Of a stretch of DNA of 64,000 bases, positions 43,773 to 56,044 are shown in pieces. The stretch is from Pontibacter rufus. GTDB lineage: Bacteria > Bacteroidota > Bacteroidia > Cytophagales > Hymenobacteraceae. The stretch spans positions 372,001 through 436,000 of the forward strand of contig NZ_JADQDR010000002.1 in NCBI RefSeq assembly GCF_015694705.1. The letters are read 5' to 3'. The position numbers and the translations under genes were made by a program. Within the stretch, counting starts at the first letter, position 1; each line of letters opens with the position of its first letter. The notes under the pieces were generated by a model that was given only the letters and a program-made list of their open reading frames with translations, had not been told where the DNA came from and ran no database searches.

Positions 43773-43843
43773 GCTGGTGCGAGCTTGCAGCTCGCACCTC
43801 ATTCCTGTTGATGTAAAGGTACGAGCTACAAGCTCGCACCAGC
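43773..43843. repeat. Paired-hairpin intergenic repeat, copy 2
   Basis: This 71-bp element repeats the structure at 41585-41653: the same outer arms starting GCTGGTGCGAGCTTGCAGCT and ending AGCTACAAGCTCGCACCAGC, with a different 20-nt centre. The arms are conserved and the centres differ, as in REP-like elements. It sits in the gap between the MBL and DEAD-box genes. Short overlapping readings on both strands across it are not genes. Confidence 0.8.
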
Positions 43844-44066
43844 AAATTGCCTCTTTCAGCAAACCCATTTCCTGCCAATCCCTTGCATGTCGTTCTGAAA
43901 AAGCCGCTGCTTCTGCTGCCTGAAATTTTGCAAGACTTCTGCTCCTTAAGTAAGGAGCGAACAAGCCATACCTCCCAAACAGTTCATCCTAAAGTATAAG
44001 CGACAGATAACCAGGTATAAAATATTCAGGGCAGCTATCTGAATCCTGATACTTGTGACTTTGTGC

Positions 44067-45209
44067 TTAGTACCCTTTCAAATCGAGGGTATCTGTCTCA
44101 ATGATATCAACACGCTTGCCCATCTTTTTCTGGATGATTTTGAAATGATGGCTGTCCTCAGGGCAGATTAGCGATATAGCTTCGCCCTCCGATGCGGCGC
44201 GCCCGGTACGGCCAATCCTGTGGATATAATCTTTGGGAGAGCGCGGCAAATCATAGTTGATCACGTAAGGCAAGGACTGAATATCGATGCCGCGGGAGGC
44301 GAGATCAGTAGCGACCAGCACCCGAAGTTTGCCGGATTTAAACTTACTCAAGCCTTCTGTCCGGGCGCCCTGGCTTTTTTTGCTGTGCATGGCAGCCGCC
44401 TCAATGCCGTTTTTAATGAGCTTTTCCACCAGGTTATCGGCCGTACGGGTGGACGAGACAAAAATCAGTACCTGCTGCATGTTTTGCTGTTTGATGATAT
44501 AGCGCAGCAAGGGACCTTTTCTTTCAGCAGCCACCTGGTAAGCCAGCTGCTTTATTAAGTTGGGCGTTTTGCTTTCTGCTTCAATCTCTATTTTTATCGG
44601 ATCGTGCAGCAGTTTTTCGCGTATGGCATCTACCGCGTCGCCCAGCGTAGCAGAGAAAAGTATGTTCTGGCGCTTTTCCGGCAAAAGGGCAAATATCTTG
44701 TCCATCTCTTCTTTAAAGCCCAGGTTCAGCATTTTATCAGCTTCATCCAGCACGAGCACCTCCACCTCCGACAAATGCACCGCCTTAGAATCTACCAAAT
44801 CCAGCAGGCGGCCGGGTGTGGCTACCAGGATTTCGGCACCTTGCAGCGCCATCATTTGCGGGTTGATGGATACACCGCCAAACACAGCTACTGTTTTTAT
44901 TTTCTGGGGGAGGTTAGCGCCGAACAGCTTAAACACATCGCCAACCTGCATGGCCAGTTCCCGCGTCGGCACCAGCACCAGGGCTTTAACATACCTGTTT
45001 TTTGCAGCCTTGCGGCCCTGAAAAAGCTCCAGCAGCGGCAAAACAAAACCGGCTGTTTTGCCGGAACCCGTCTGGGCAATGCCAAACACGTCTTTCCCTT
45101 TAATTATGGCCGGTATGGCTTCGCGCTGGATGGGGTAGGCAGCTTCGTACTGCTGCGCTGCCACGGCTTTTAACAAAGGCGCTGATAAACCAAGGGATGA
45201 AAACGACAT
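44067..45209 (-). CDS. DEAD-box ATP-dependent RNA helicase (RhlE-like)
   Basis: A 380-residue two-domain RNA helicase. All main motifs are visible: Q motif (PIQREAIPAI), I (AQTGSGKT), Ia (PTRELAMQ), Ib (TPGRLLD), II (DEAD), III (SAT), IV (LIFVSSTRTAD), V (ATDLASRGID) and VI (HRIGRTGRA). The short C-terminus without a basic tail fits an RhlE-type enzyme acting in ribosome assembly or RNA turnover, often under cold stress. It is a housekeeping gene at the downstream edge of the second polysaccharide locus. Confidence 0.92.
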   Translation of the reverse strand: MSFSSLGLSAPLLKAVAAQQYEAAYPIQREAIPAIIKGKDVFGIAQTGSGKTAGFVLPLLELFQGRKAAKNRYVKALVLVPTRELAMQVGDVFKLFGANLPQKIKTVAVFGGVSINPQMMALQGAEILVATPGRLLDLVDSKAVHLSEVEVLVLDEADKMLNLGFKEEMDKIFALLPEKRQNILFSATLGDAVDAIREKLLHDPIKIEIEAESKTPNLIKQLAYQVAAERKGPLLRYIIKQQNMQQVLIFVSSTRTADNLVEKLIKNGIEAAAMHSKKSQGARTEGLSKFKSGKLRVLVATDLASRGIDIQSLPYVINYDLPRSPKDYIHRIGRTGRAASEGEAISLICPEDSHHFKIIQKKMGKRVDIIETDTLDLKGY

Positions 45210-45346
45210 GTTATACTTCTGCTGTGATGAAAAACTGCTTTTACATCACAAAGATACAACTTAAAAGAAGAAGGTATGGCAGCGCAAAGAATACTGCTTT
45301 TCAGGCTGATGGGTATCAGGGTAAAAAGTATATGCACATACCAGGC

Positions 45347-45375
45347 ATACTGTCAGGCCATAAACCTGACGGTAT
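45347..45375 (-). terminator. Hairpin just after the GH43 stop
   Basis: ATACTGTCAGG and CCTGACGGTAT pair over 11 bp (one G-U) with a 7-nt loop, 5 bp beyond the stop codon of the minus-strand GH43 gene. It may end the GH2-GH43 transcript before the helicase gene. No T-run follows. Confidence 0.45.
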
Positions 45376-45379
45376 CATT

Positions 45380-46318
45380 TTATGGTACAATCGCGGATTG
45401 CTGCAATTTATCAAACTCCTGTTTTGTAACGGTAAACACCGTACCATGGCGCGTGCCTTCCGGGAAGCTGACTTTATCGGATATATCTGTCCAGTTTGCC
45501 AGGTCGGTTGAGGTTACGGCGCCCATCGTATGCTCGGTATACTTGTCGAAATACACGATCCACTTGTCTCCGATCTTTAGCACTGTTGGTCCTTCTGCCC
45601 AGTATTTCCCGGTTATCGGCTTACCGGGCTTCCCGTAAGGACCTGTAAGGCTATCGGAAAAAGCTACCCGGAGATTCTTCTGCACAGGCTTGCGCGTTTC
45701 GTCTTTCAGGAACATGATATACTTGTCTTTCTTTACCTTTTTGATAGTCGCATCGATCACGTTAAATCCCGGCTCGTAGAGCAGCTTGGTATCGCTGAAG
45801 TGCTTAAAGTCCCTTGTGCTCACATAGTATATCCGGTGATTATTGTCTCCCAGGGAGTCTGTTTCGGGGAAGCGGCCGGGAATGGTGGTGGCCCAGTAAA
45901 TGATATACGCCTGCAGCTGATCGTCCCAATTGATTTCAGGCGCCCAGGCGTTCCGGGCGGCAGATTCCTGTGCCATAACAGGCACATACTGCTGCTCCGA
46001 CCAATGTATCAGGTCAGGAGAAGAAGCATACCCAATCCCTTTCTCGCTCCAGCTCACCGTCCAGACCATGTGGAACCTGCCGTCCGCGCCGCGGATGATA
46101 CAGGGATCGCGCATTAGCTTATCGTTGCCTACTGTGGGCTTTAAAATGATGCTGTCGTTTTTCAGGGCTTTCCAGTTGAAGCCATCGTAGCTGTAGGCCA
46201 GGTGCAGCCCATCGCCATTCCCTTTGAAATAGGAAAACAGGTAAACCTCATCTCCTGACTCTTTCTGTGCAAAAACCAGCACAGGAAGCATAAAAAAGAC
46301 AAATAAGATCTTCCTCAT
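45380..46318 (-). CDS. GH43-like exported glycosidase
   Basis: I start at the ATG at 46318, which gives a direct signal peptide (MRKILFVFFMLPVLVFAQ); an ATG at 46336 would add six residues. The 312-residue propeller has GH43-type positions: Asp in LMRDPCIIRGADGRFH, Asp in FNVIDATIKKVKK and Glu in KYWAEGPTVLKIGDKW. The subfamily is uncertain; exo-beta-1,3-galactanase and arabinofuranosidase are both possible. It follows the LacZ-like GH2 gene by 43 bp on the same strand and is the last gene of the second locus. Confidence 0.83.
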   Translation of the reverse strand: MRKILFVFFMLPVLVFAQKESGDEVYLFSYFKGNGDGLHLAYSYDGFNWKALKNDSIILKPTVGNDKLMRDPCIIRGADGRFHMVWTVSWSEKGIGYASSPDLIHWSEQQYVPVMAQESAARNAWAPEINWDDQLQAYIIYWATTIPGRFPETDSLGDNNHRIYYVSTRDFKHFSDTKLLYEPGFNVIDATIKKVKKDKYIMFLKDETRKPVQKNLRVAFSDSLTGPYGKPGKPITGKYWAEGPTVLKIGDKWIVYFDKYTEHTMGAVTSTDLANWTDISDKVSFPEGTRHGTVFTVTKQEFDKLQQSAIVP

Positions 46319-46361
46319 AGTATAACTTGTACCCATTCAGGCATGTTGTTCACCTGTTTCC

Positions 46362-49517
<3,156 letters not shown>

Positions 49518-49602
49518 TTATAAATATAAGACTTTTGATTTGTAACCGCAGGATTGAATGTCAATTTCAAGCTACCGTTTCTTTGAATAATAGCTATCAG
49601 CG

Positions 49603-52038
49603 CTAATTCACAGGTATTTGGATCGTCTGAGGCTTTAGTTCCGGCGATTGAATAGTCACTTTAACCATGCCCGGCTTTTGCGCTGCCTGAATATAAGCCA
49701 GTAGTTTACCATGCAGCACTTTTCGCTTATTGGCCTTGTAATCTTCATGGCTTGTATGGCTTCCACTTTCCAGGCCCAGCAGTTTGGCAGGGCCTTCTAC
49801 TGTTACTGTCAGTTCATTATCAGCATTATAAACCAAGTTGCCATTTTTATCCACAACATTTATTTCCACATGCGCCAGTCCTTTCTTTTCCGAGCTTAAA
49901 GCTTTACGGTCTATGGTGGCTTTAATGGCGTAAGGCTTATCCGCAGTTACCAGGGTATGGCTGCTTACTTCTTTCCCCGCATTATAAGCCTTTGCAGAGA
50001 GTTCTCCCGGTTGATATACGACATCCCAGTAAATTACCCGCTGGTTTGCCTGTGCTAAGGCCTTTTTCCCGAGTGATTTGTCGTTCAGGAATAGTTCAGC
50101 CTCACCGGCGTTTGTAAAGCAACTGACACGCACGCTATCGCCAGCCTGCCAGTTCCAAGCAGGATCTGCTTTTTTATGGCTCCAGATGCCCCTGCTCTCC
50201 TTCTTCGGGATTTCGGAAGTGCCTATGTAAATCATGGGTGCATCAGACCAAAGGCTTTGCCTGAAGAAGTATTCCGGCTTTTTAAATCCGGCCAGATCCA
50301 GCAGGCCGGCACCGTTGCTGCGAACAGGCCATTTACCCGCTTCGCCCATGTAGTCAATTCCCGTCCAGAGATATTGTGCCGAGATGTAATCATTAGTGTC
50401 CACAGCTGCCCAGGCATTGAGGCTCATACCATTTTCACTTCCATAGATAACCCTGCCGGGATATTTAGCATGGTCTTCCGGGTAACGGTATTCCTGGTAA
50501 TTGTACCCAACAATATCCAGCACCTTGGGATAGTCCGTATAGTTCGACATCACCACGCCTGCCAATGCAGCAGTAACCGGGCGTGAAGTATCATACTTCC
50601 TGGCAACTTCTACCAAATGTGTTGATAACTCGCTTAAACGGCTGGCCGGCGGATTGTTCGGCTGATAACCTTTGCCATAGATCTGCGGGTTATTTCCTGT
50701 GCTGAGCACCTCGTGCGAATAAGGGTCGTTGGGATAATCTATTTCGTTGCCAATGCTCCACATGATAACGGAAGGGTGATTGCGGTTTCGGAGGATCATG
50801 TCGCCTAAATCCTTATCAGCCCATTCTTTGAAATATTCATGGTATCCATCCTTGCCGGGAGTGCCTACATTCCAGCCCTCAATCCACTTATTTTTTCCTG
50901 TTTCCCACTCGTCAAAGGCCTCATCCTGCACCAGAAAGCCCAGCTTATCACACAAATCATACAGGTAATCCGCATGCGGGTTGTGGCTCATGCGGATGGA
51001 GTTGACACCGGCTTCTTTCAAAGTAATGAGCCTTCGTTCCCATACTTCTTCCGGCACAGCTGTTCCCAGCGCCCCGGCATCGTCGTGTATACAGACGCCT
51101 TTCAGCTTCATATTTTTCCCGTTCAGAAAAAAGCCCTTATCGGCATCGAACGCAATGCTTCTGATGCCCACCTGCTCCTCTACATCGTCTGTCTTTTTGC
51201 CATTCACATACAACGATACTTGCAACTTATACAGCATGGGCTGATCCACCGACCATAGTTTTGGTTCTTTTACCTGGAACGACAAATCAGCTTTTGTTTC
51301 CTCCCCTTTCTTTACGTTAAGCTGCCGCTGCGCATTGGCTACAACATTGCCTTGCTGATCAGTTAGTGAAGTTTTAACCTGTACATCAGTATTTTTCTTA
51401 GAATCGTTAGCGACAGAAACCGTGACATTGGCCAGGGCATTGGCAGCAGAAACCTCCGGTGTTGTAAAAGCAATACCCCATAAACTAACATGCACCGGTT
51501 CTACGGCTACCAGATAGACATTCCGGTTGATGCCTGAACCCGTGTACCACCTGGAATCGGCAAACTGCGTGTGGTCTACTCTAACGGCCACGGTATTGCG
51601 CCCTTTCGGGTTAAGGTACGGAGTAACCTCATACTGGAAAGGAATAAAGCCGTTCGGTCTCTTTCCCAGCGAATGGCCATTTACCCATACTTCGCTGTTT
51701 TTATAAACGCCGTCAAAGTACAGGTACAACTGCCTGCCCTGCAGCTCCGGAGCTACTTCAAAACTTTTACGATACCATCCGATACCACCCGGCAGGTAAG
51801 CTGTGGCACTCGCCCATTCCTGGCTAAACGGGCCTTCGATGCTCCAGTCGTGTGGCAGGTCTACTTTGCGCCAACTCTTATCATCAAAGCTGACGGCTTC
51901 ACCTTTGGAGACATCACCTTTGTGGAACTTCCAGTTGTCGTTGAATAACAGTTTTTGCCGCACTTGCTGCGCAAGCAAGTTATGAGGCATACTTACAAAC
52001 AGCAAGGTCGCCAGGCTCAGTAGAAGTATGTTTTTCAT
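49603..52038 (-). CDS. GH2-family glycosidase, probable beta-galactosidase, exported
   Basis: I start at the ATG at 52038, giving MKNILLLSLATLLFVSMPHNLLAQQ, a good signal peptide; the open frame continues 27 codons upstream without one. The 811-residue protein has the GH2 sugar-binding domain (FNDNWKFHKGDV, LPHDWSIEGPF), TIM barrel (IRMSHNPH) and active-site Glu residues in IMWSIGNEIDYP (acid/base) and VIYGSENGMS (nucleophile). A DUF4982-type beta-sandwich (AGEAELFLNDKSLGKK) closes it. The usual activity of this layout is beta-galactosidase. It shares the strand and locus of the LacZ-like GH2 gene. Confidence 0.88.
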   Translation of the reverse strand: MKNILLLSLATLLFVSMPHNLLAQQVRQKLLFNDNWKFHKGDVSKGEAVSFDDKSWRKVDLPHDWSIEGPFSQEWASATAYLPGGIGWYRKSFEVAPELQGRQLYLYFDGVYKNSEVWVNGHSLGKRPNGFIPFQYEVTPYLNPKGRNTVAVRVDHTQFADSRWYTGSGINRNVYLVAVEPVHVSLWGIAFTTPEVSAANALANVTVSVANDSKKNTDVQVKTSLTDQQGNVVANAQRQLNVKKGEETKADLSFQVKEPKLWSVDQPMLYKLQVSLYVNGKKTDDVEEQVGIRSIAFDADKGFFLNGKNMKLKGVCIHDDAGALGTAVPEEVWERRLITLKEAGVNSIRMSHNPHADYLYDLCDKLGFLVQDEAFDEWETGKNKWIEGWNVGTPGKDGYHEYFKEWADKDLGDMILRNRNHPSVIMWSIGNEIDYPNDPYSHEVLSTGNNPQIYGKGYQPNNPPASRLSELSTHLVEVARKYDTSRPVTAALAGVVMSNYTDYPKVLDIVGYNYQEYRYPEDHAKYPGRVIYGSENGMSLNAWAAVDTNDYISAQYLWTGIDYMGEAGKWPVRSNGAGLLDLAGFKKPEYFFRQSLWSDAPMIYIGTSEIPKKESRGIWSHKKADPAWNWQAGDSVRVSCFTNAGEAELFLNDKSLGKKALAQANQRVIYWDVVYQPGELSAKAYNAGKEVSSHTLVTADKPYAIKATIDRKALSSEKKGLAHVEINVVDKNGNLVYNADNELTVTVEGPAKLLGLESGSHTSHEDYKANKRKVLHGKLLAYIQAAQKPGMVKVTIQSPELKPQTIQIPVN

Positions 52039-52262
52039 GTATAGACTTGGTTTAAGTATGAGGACAAAAGAACGTATGACAAAAGAATTAAAATACAAAC
52101 AATAATGAGAGCGGGTCATTTATAGCTCCCCTGCACCACCTTTTATACTTGTGCTTATTTGTATGATAATTTATTATTCATTCTAAAAGCAGCAGGTTTA
52201 AATCCGTTATAGACTGCGATATAACTTATCGAAAATCGAACTTAAAAAATTACCATCCCTAA

Positions 52263-52284
52263 CCCCTCCTTGAAAAAGGAGGGG
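52263..52284. repeat. GC-rich tetraloop hairpin in the gap between GH2 and GH30
   Basis: CCCCTCCTT-GAAA-AAGGAGGGG is a perfect 9-bp stem capped by a GAAA tetraloop. It lies about 90 bp after the GH30 stop. It resembles short dispersed hairpins common in Bacteroidota intergenic DNA, and could also slow transcription. The rest of 52039-52374 shows no gene. Confidence 0.55.
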
Positions 52285-52374
52285 AATTAAGTCAGCTTTT
52301 TATGCTGGTGGTTGCGATGTCATCTATAACAACACCAACTGGCAGCTTATCTTCTAAATACTTTTAGCCTGTTG

Positions 52375-53982
52375 TTACTGCACATTGGCAACCAGCGTCG
52401 TTACAGAACGGGGCGCTAATGTTACTTCAGTGTCGCTGTTTAAGCTGTTGCCGGGCTGCAGGCTCTCATCTGCTGTGGTTACGTATGGCCGCACATGGGC
52501 AATATTAGCTCCCTTCACATTCAGCTTCATTTTGACAGGATGTATTCCGGCATTAACAGCTACCGTTATAAGTTGATGGTTCACAGCATCGAGGTAAGAA
52601 GAGGCCAGCAAGCTACTGTCATCTGCCTTGTCTCCTGTTAGCTGAAGGCCCACGCGTACGGCACCAGGACGGATAAAGCGGCTGTAGTTTCCAAGTGCCC
52701 AAAGCATCTTGCTTTCGTAGTAGTTACCGTCTGTTTTGTTTTGATCTACATAGATCAGACCATCCTTGTAATCATAAGGAGATATAGCCAGCCACCATTG
52801 CCAGGCCGTAGCATTAGCCACCGCCAGATCATTATGAATTACGCGTGCCAGGTAAATAGCAGGATCAATCCCCAGATCTCGTTTGTTGCCATCCATTTCT
52901 CCGGCATTATCACCCAGGATGCAGTACTCGGATTGCCAGAACGCCAGCCCTGGCACGGCAGCAACCTTTTCAGCCAGTTGCTTTCTTTTGGCAACAGCCT
53001 CCTCAAAAGGAGAAGAGGTAAAATAACTATGAGCCGAAATGACTTTGCCAACATGCGACAAATCGCCGACATAGTATGGAGAACTGTTGCTGAAAAAGGC
53101 CTCTATCTGATTACCTCTGCCTGGCTTGTCGTCGCTGGTATAGAGATAATCAATCTTTCCGGCTTCGGCTATGTCAATTTTAGTATCCAGGTTTCTTCTT
53201 TCGAGAGAGGTATTGAGTGCCCTGACAATACCGGCAATATCCTCATTCATAAAAGGAGTACCTTCCTGCCCTCCATCGCTCCAGTCCCACTGCGGTTCGT
53301 TTACCGGGCTTATGTAGCCGAAGCTGATGCCGTGCGTTCGCTCCACTCCCTGTATAACATCTGCCAGATAATCAGCAAATGCATTGTACTTCTCCGGCGC
53401 CAGATTAGGCGCTCCATTAGAGGCGAAGGCTTTGCCATTCTTTGTAAAGTTTACGGGGGGGCTGTTCGGGAAAGCCAGAAACTTGTTTACGCCGCGCGCT
53501 CGCGCAGCTTTTAAAAACCAGACCTGCCCTGCCTGCTGTTGCCAGTTATAGCTTCCGTCTTCCTCTAAGAAGGACTCCGCACGCCGCCACTCATCTTTGA
53601 TGCCGCTTTGCGCTCCCTGTCGGGCACTTCCCGCACCAATATTAAAGCGCCATAGCGACAGGCCTATGCCTTTGGGCTGGCCGCTGGCGCTGGTGTCCGT
53701 GCTGAAAAGCAAATCGGCTATGGCGTTTCTTTTTTCATCCGGCCAGTTTCCTACAAACTGACAAGCCCACGCATCTGACGCAGCGAAATTATCAATCGTC
53801 TGGAATGTTTGCGCAATATCTATGGTTGCGGTTACTTCTCTTACAGGAAGCGGCGAAGAACCTGTTTTCCTATCATCCTGGGGGAGATCGGCAGAACAGC
53901 CTGCGAAGAAAAGAAGCATCATTAACAGCTGCGGCAGCGCAGTTGCACGACACCTGTTGGCCTGGGGAACAATTTTTATCAT
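52375..53982 (-). CDS. GH30-family glycosidase lipoprotein, probable endo-beta-1,6-galactanase
   Basis: The ATG at 53982 gives a lipoprotein start (QLLMMLLFFAGC lipobox); an in-frame GTG at 54024 would add 14 residues. The 535-residue protein is a TIM barrel with a flanking beta-sandwich. The acid/base is Glu in ISPVNEPQWDW and the nucleophile Glu in FWQSEYCILGD; IDNFAASDAWACQFVGNW is the typical first strand. Among GH30 enzymes the residues around the active site and the GH2 neighbours favour beta-1,6-galactanase over glucosylceramidase or xylanase, but this is inference. Confidence 0.85.
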   Translation of the reverse strand: MIKIVPQANRCRATALPQLLMMLLFFAGCSADLPQDDRKTGSSPLPVREVTATIDIAQTFQTIDNFAASDAWACQFVGNWPDEKRNAIADLLFSTDTSASGQPKGIGLSLWRFNIGAGSARQGAQSGIKDEWRRAESFLEEDGSYNWQQQAGQVWFLKAARARGVNKFLAFPNSPPVNFTKNGKAFASNGAPNLAPEKYNAFADYLADVIQGVERTHGISFGYISPVNEPQWDWSDGGQEGTPFMNEDIAGIVRALNTSLERRNLDTKIDIAEAGKIDYLYTSDDKPGRGNQIEAFFSNSSPYYVGDLSHVGKVISAHSYFTSSPFEEAVAKRKQLAEKVAAVPGLAFWQSEYCILGDNAGEMDGNKRDLGIDPAIYLARVIHNDLAVANATAWQWWLAISPYDYKDGLIYVDQNKTDGNYYESKMLWALGNYSRFIRPGAVRVGLQLTGDKADDSSLLASSYLDAVNHQLITVAVNAGIHPVKMKLNVKGANIAHVRPYVTTADESLQPGNSLNSDTEVTLAPRSVTTLVANVQ

Positions 53983-54351
53983 AGCAAGCTCAATATCACC
54001 TTCCCGTGCAAAGCAGGAAAGCACCTGGTACTACTTGTATAGCACCAGGTGTAAGTAAATAATAATATAAGTGCGATTCAGACAAAGAACAAAAAGCTTT
54101 CGGGTTTAAATTACCAAGAACAGACAGCTTATACTTACCTATACTTCGTTTATACTTTAAACTTAATAAGTATCCGGGCAGAATTATGTTACCCTATTTT
54201 GTCCTCCTGCAAGTATAAATCCCGTATTTGTTGCGGAGGAACTTGTCAGCGAACCTTATATCCGCCGACAAGCTCCTTCCTGAATAAAACAGCACGTGTT
54301 TATACTTCAAATCCCTTTTTACAGGTACTTATATTCTCGTACTTAAAAGCA
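53983..54351. terminator. Gap between SusD and GH30 with two inverted repeats
   Basis: CACCTGGT/ACCAGGTG (54022-54051) is an 8-bp inverted repeat with a 14-nt loop near the GH30 start. GGAGGAACTTGTC (54235-54247) pairs with GACAAGCTCCTTCC (54267-54280), an imperfect stem about 70 bp after the SusD stop on the minus strand, likely the SusCD terminator. The stretch also holds six copies of the word AAGTATA/TATACTT in about 220 bp. No gene is seen; the GH30 promoter should lie here. Confidence 0.5.
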
Positions 54352-56031
54352 TTAGTATCCCGGGTTTTGCTCCAACTTATTTCCTGAGGCCTGTATTTCT
54401 GATCGTGGAATAGGAAGCCAATAATGCTTTTCTTCAAAATGACGGCCATCAAGGGCAACTTTCCGGGTATAAACCAGATTATCACCGTCTTTGGTTATCT
54501 CTATGCCATAGGCCGGAACATTCTCTGTTTCTTCGGCAATCAGCCAACGGCGCACGTCGTAAAAGCGATGCTCCTCAAAAGCCAGTTCTATCTGGCGCTC
54601 GTTTCTGATACGCTCCCGCATTTCAGCCTGAGAAAGCCCGGCAGGAAGATCCGGCATACCTACCCGCTCACGAATTTTATTTATTGCCTCGTACACCGAT
54701 GCGTCGGGACCTACGGCTTCATTCTGGGCTTCAGCATAGTTTAGTAAAATCTCCGCATAGCGGAAGTAAATCCAGGGCTGCCGGCCGGCCACATTCCAGG
54801 GGTTCTGGATCGGGTTTTCATCGTCCATAAACTTGCGCAGGTAATACCCTGTCTGCGAGGTGTTCCAACTGGACGGGCCATCTTTGCTGTCTTTACCGCC
54901 TGGCACAAACGTCTCCACCGCTCTGCCCCGGTATTGCGCTCCATTGTACAGGATAGTCGCATAAAAACGAGGGTCTCTGTTCACATACGGGTCCTGCGGA
55001 TCATAACCTGACGTCGGGTCGTCAATTGGCTTGCCATTAGCCATTTCGTAAGCATCCACCAGGTTCTGCAGAGGTGTGTTTCCGCCCCAGGCGTCATAGC
55101 CGTTTGGTCCGTTGGCTATCTCAAGCGCTGTATGCCGTGAGTTCAGGTTATAATAACGGGCAAAAATTATTTCGTTACTGTTTCCTTCTTCATCTATAAA
55201 CATGCTGGCATAGTCCGGGTCCAGGCTATACTTGTTTAAATCCATAACTGCCTTGGCTGCATCGGCAGCTTGCTGCCACGTCACCGTAGTGCCGTTCTCC
55301 TTATAAAGAGGGCTGGCTGCATAAAGCAACAGTCTTGACTTCAGGGCCAGGGCGGCCCCCTTGGTTGCACGGCCCTTTTCCCAATCTGAACTATGATCTA
55401 AGGGTAATCCCGCTGCCGCTTCGTTCAGCTCATTAACCACATAGTCTATACTTTCCTGAAGGCTGGCGCGCTCAAAGAGAGCTGGATCAGTGAAATCTTC
55501 TCCCAGTTCCGCCACATTATCACCCACCAGCACTACTCTTCCGAAGTTACGGATAAGGTCGTGATATCGGAAGGCCCTGATAAACTTTAACTCTGCAATC
55601 AACCGGTTTTTGTGGGACTGGCTCATCTCCACCTTGTCGATATTCGCTAAGGCGTAATTCACTTCCCTGATGCTGCGGTAGCTCCTGCCCCACAAACCCT
55701 CGGCAATGCCCATGTTCTCCGGCGATAGTTGCCCGCGCTGGATCAGCCATGTGTTATCATCACTCCTGTATATGGATTCATCTGTAAGAGAACTCCACAG
55801 GGCATACTCCCAACCTCTTCCGAAACCAGGCACATTGCTGTCTCCTTCTTTGTTTACCAACCTTACTCCCAAATAACGGTTCACTACAAACGACTCGAAA
55901 AGCACGGAGTCTGCTATAATAGCTTCGTCAGACAGGCGATCAGTAGGTGTAATGTCAAGGAAATCATCTTTACAGGATGTAAACACAGTGGCCAAGCCAA
56001 TGGCACATGCTAAAAATATTTTCGACTTCAT
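54352..56031 (-). CDS. SusD/RagB-family nutrient-binding lipoprotein, second locus
   Basis: The ATG at 56031 gives MKSKIFLACAIGLATVFTSC, a lipoprotein signal with Cys20; 559 residues. Family text includes RLIAELKFIRAFRYHDLIRNFG, the mid-protein YFRYAEILLNYAEAQNEAVG and the C-terminal IRNERQIELAFEEHRFYDVRRW. It begins 13 bp after the SusC stop, a gap equal to that in the first pair. It binds the target glycan at the surface. The sequence does not state the glycan; the enzyme set suggests a beta-galactan. Confidence 0.93.
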   Translation of the reverse strand: MKSKIFLACAIGLATVFTSCKDDFLDITPTDRLSDEAIIADSVLFESFVVNRYLGVRLVNKEGDSNVPGFGRGWEYALWSSLTDESIYRSDDNTWLIQRGQLSPENMGIAEGLWGRSYRSIREVNYALANIDKVEMSQSHKNRLIAELKFIRAFRYHDLIRNFGRVVLVGDNVAELGEDFTDPALFERASLQESIDYVVNELNEAAAGLPLDHSSDWEKGRATKGAALALKSRLLLYAASPLYKENGTTVTWQQAADAAKAVMDLNKYSLDPDYASMFIDEEGNSNEIIFARYYNLNSRHTALEIANGPNGYDAWGGNTPLQNLVDAYEMANGKPIDDPTSGYDPQDPYVNRDPRFYATILYNGAQYRGRAVETFVPGGKDSKDGPSSWNTSQTGYYLRKFMDDENPIQNPWNVAGRQPWIYFRYAEILLNYAEAQNEAVGPDASVYEAINKIRERVGMPDLPAGLSQAEMRERIRNERQIELAFEEHRFYDVRRWLIAEETENVPAYGIEITKDGDNLVYTRKVALDGRHFEEKHYWLPIPRSEIQASGNKLEQNPGY

Positions 56032-56044
56032 GATATGCTGTTTA

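Noticed and set aside
43716..43964. Overlapping short frames on both strands between the MBL and DEAD-box genes
   Set aside because: They are generated by the inverted symmetry of the paired-hairpin repeat.
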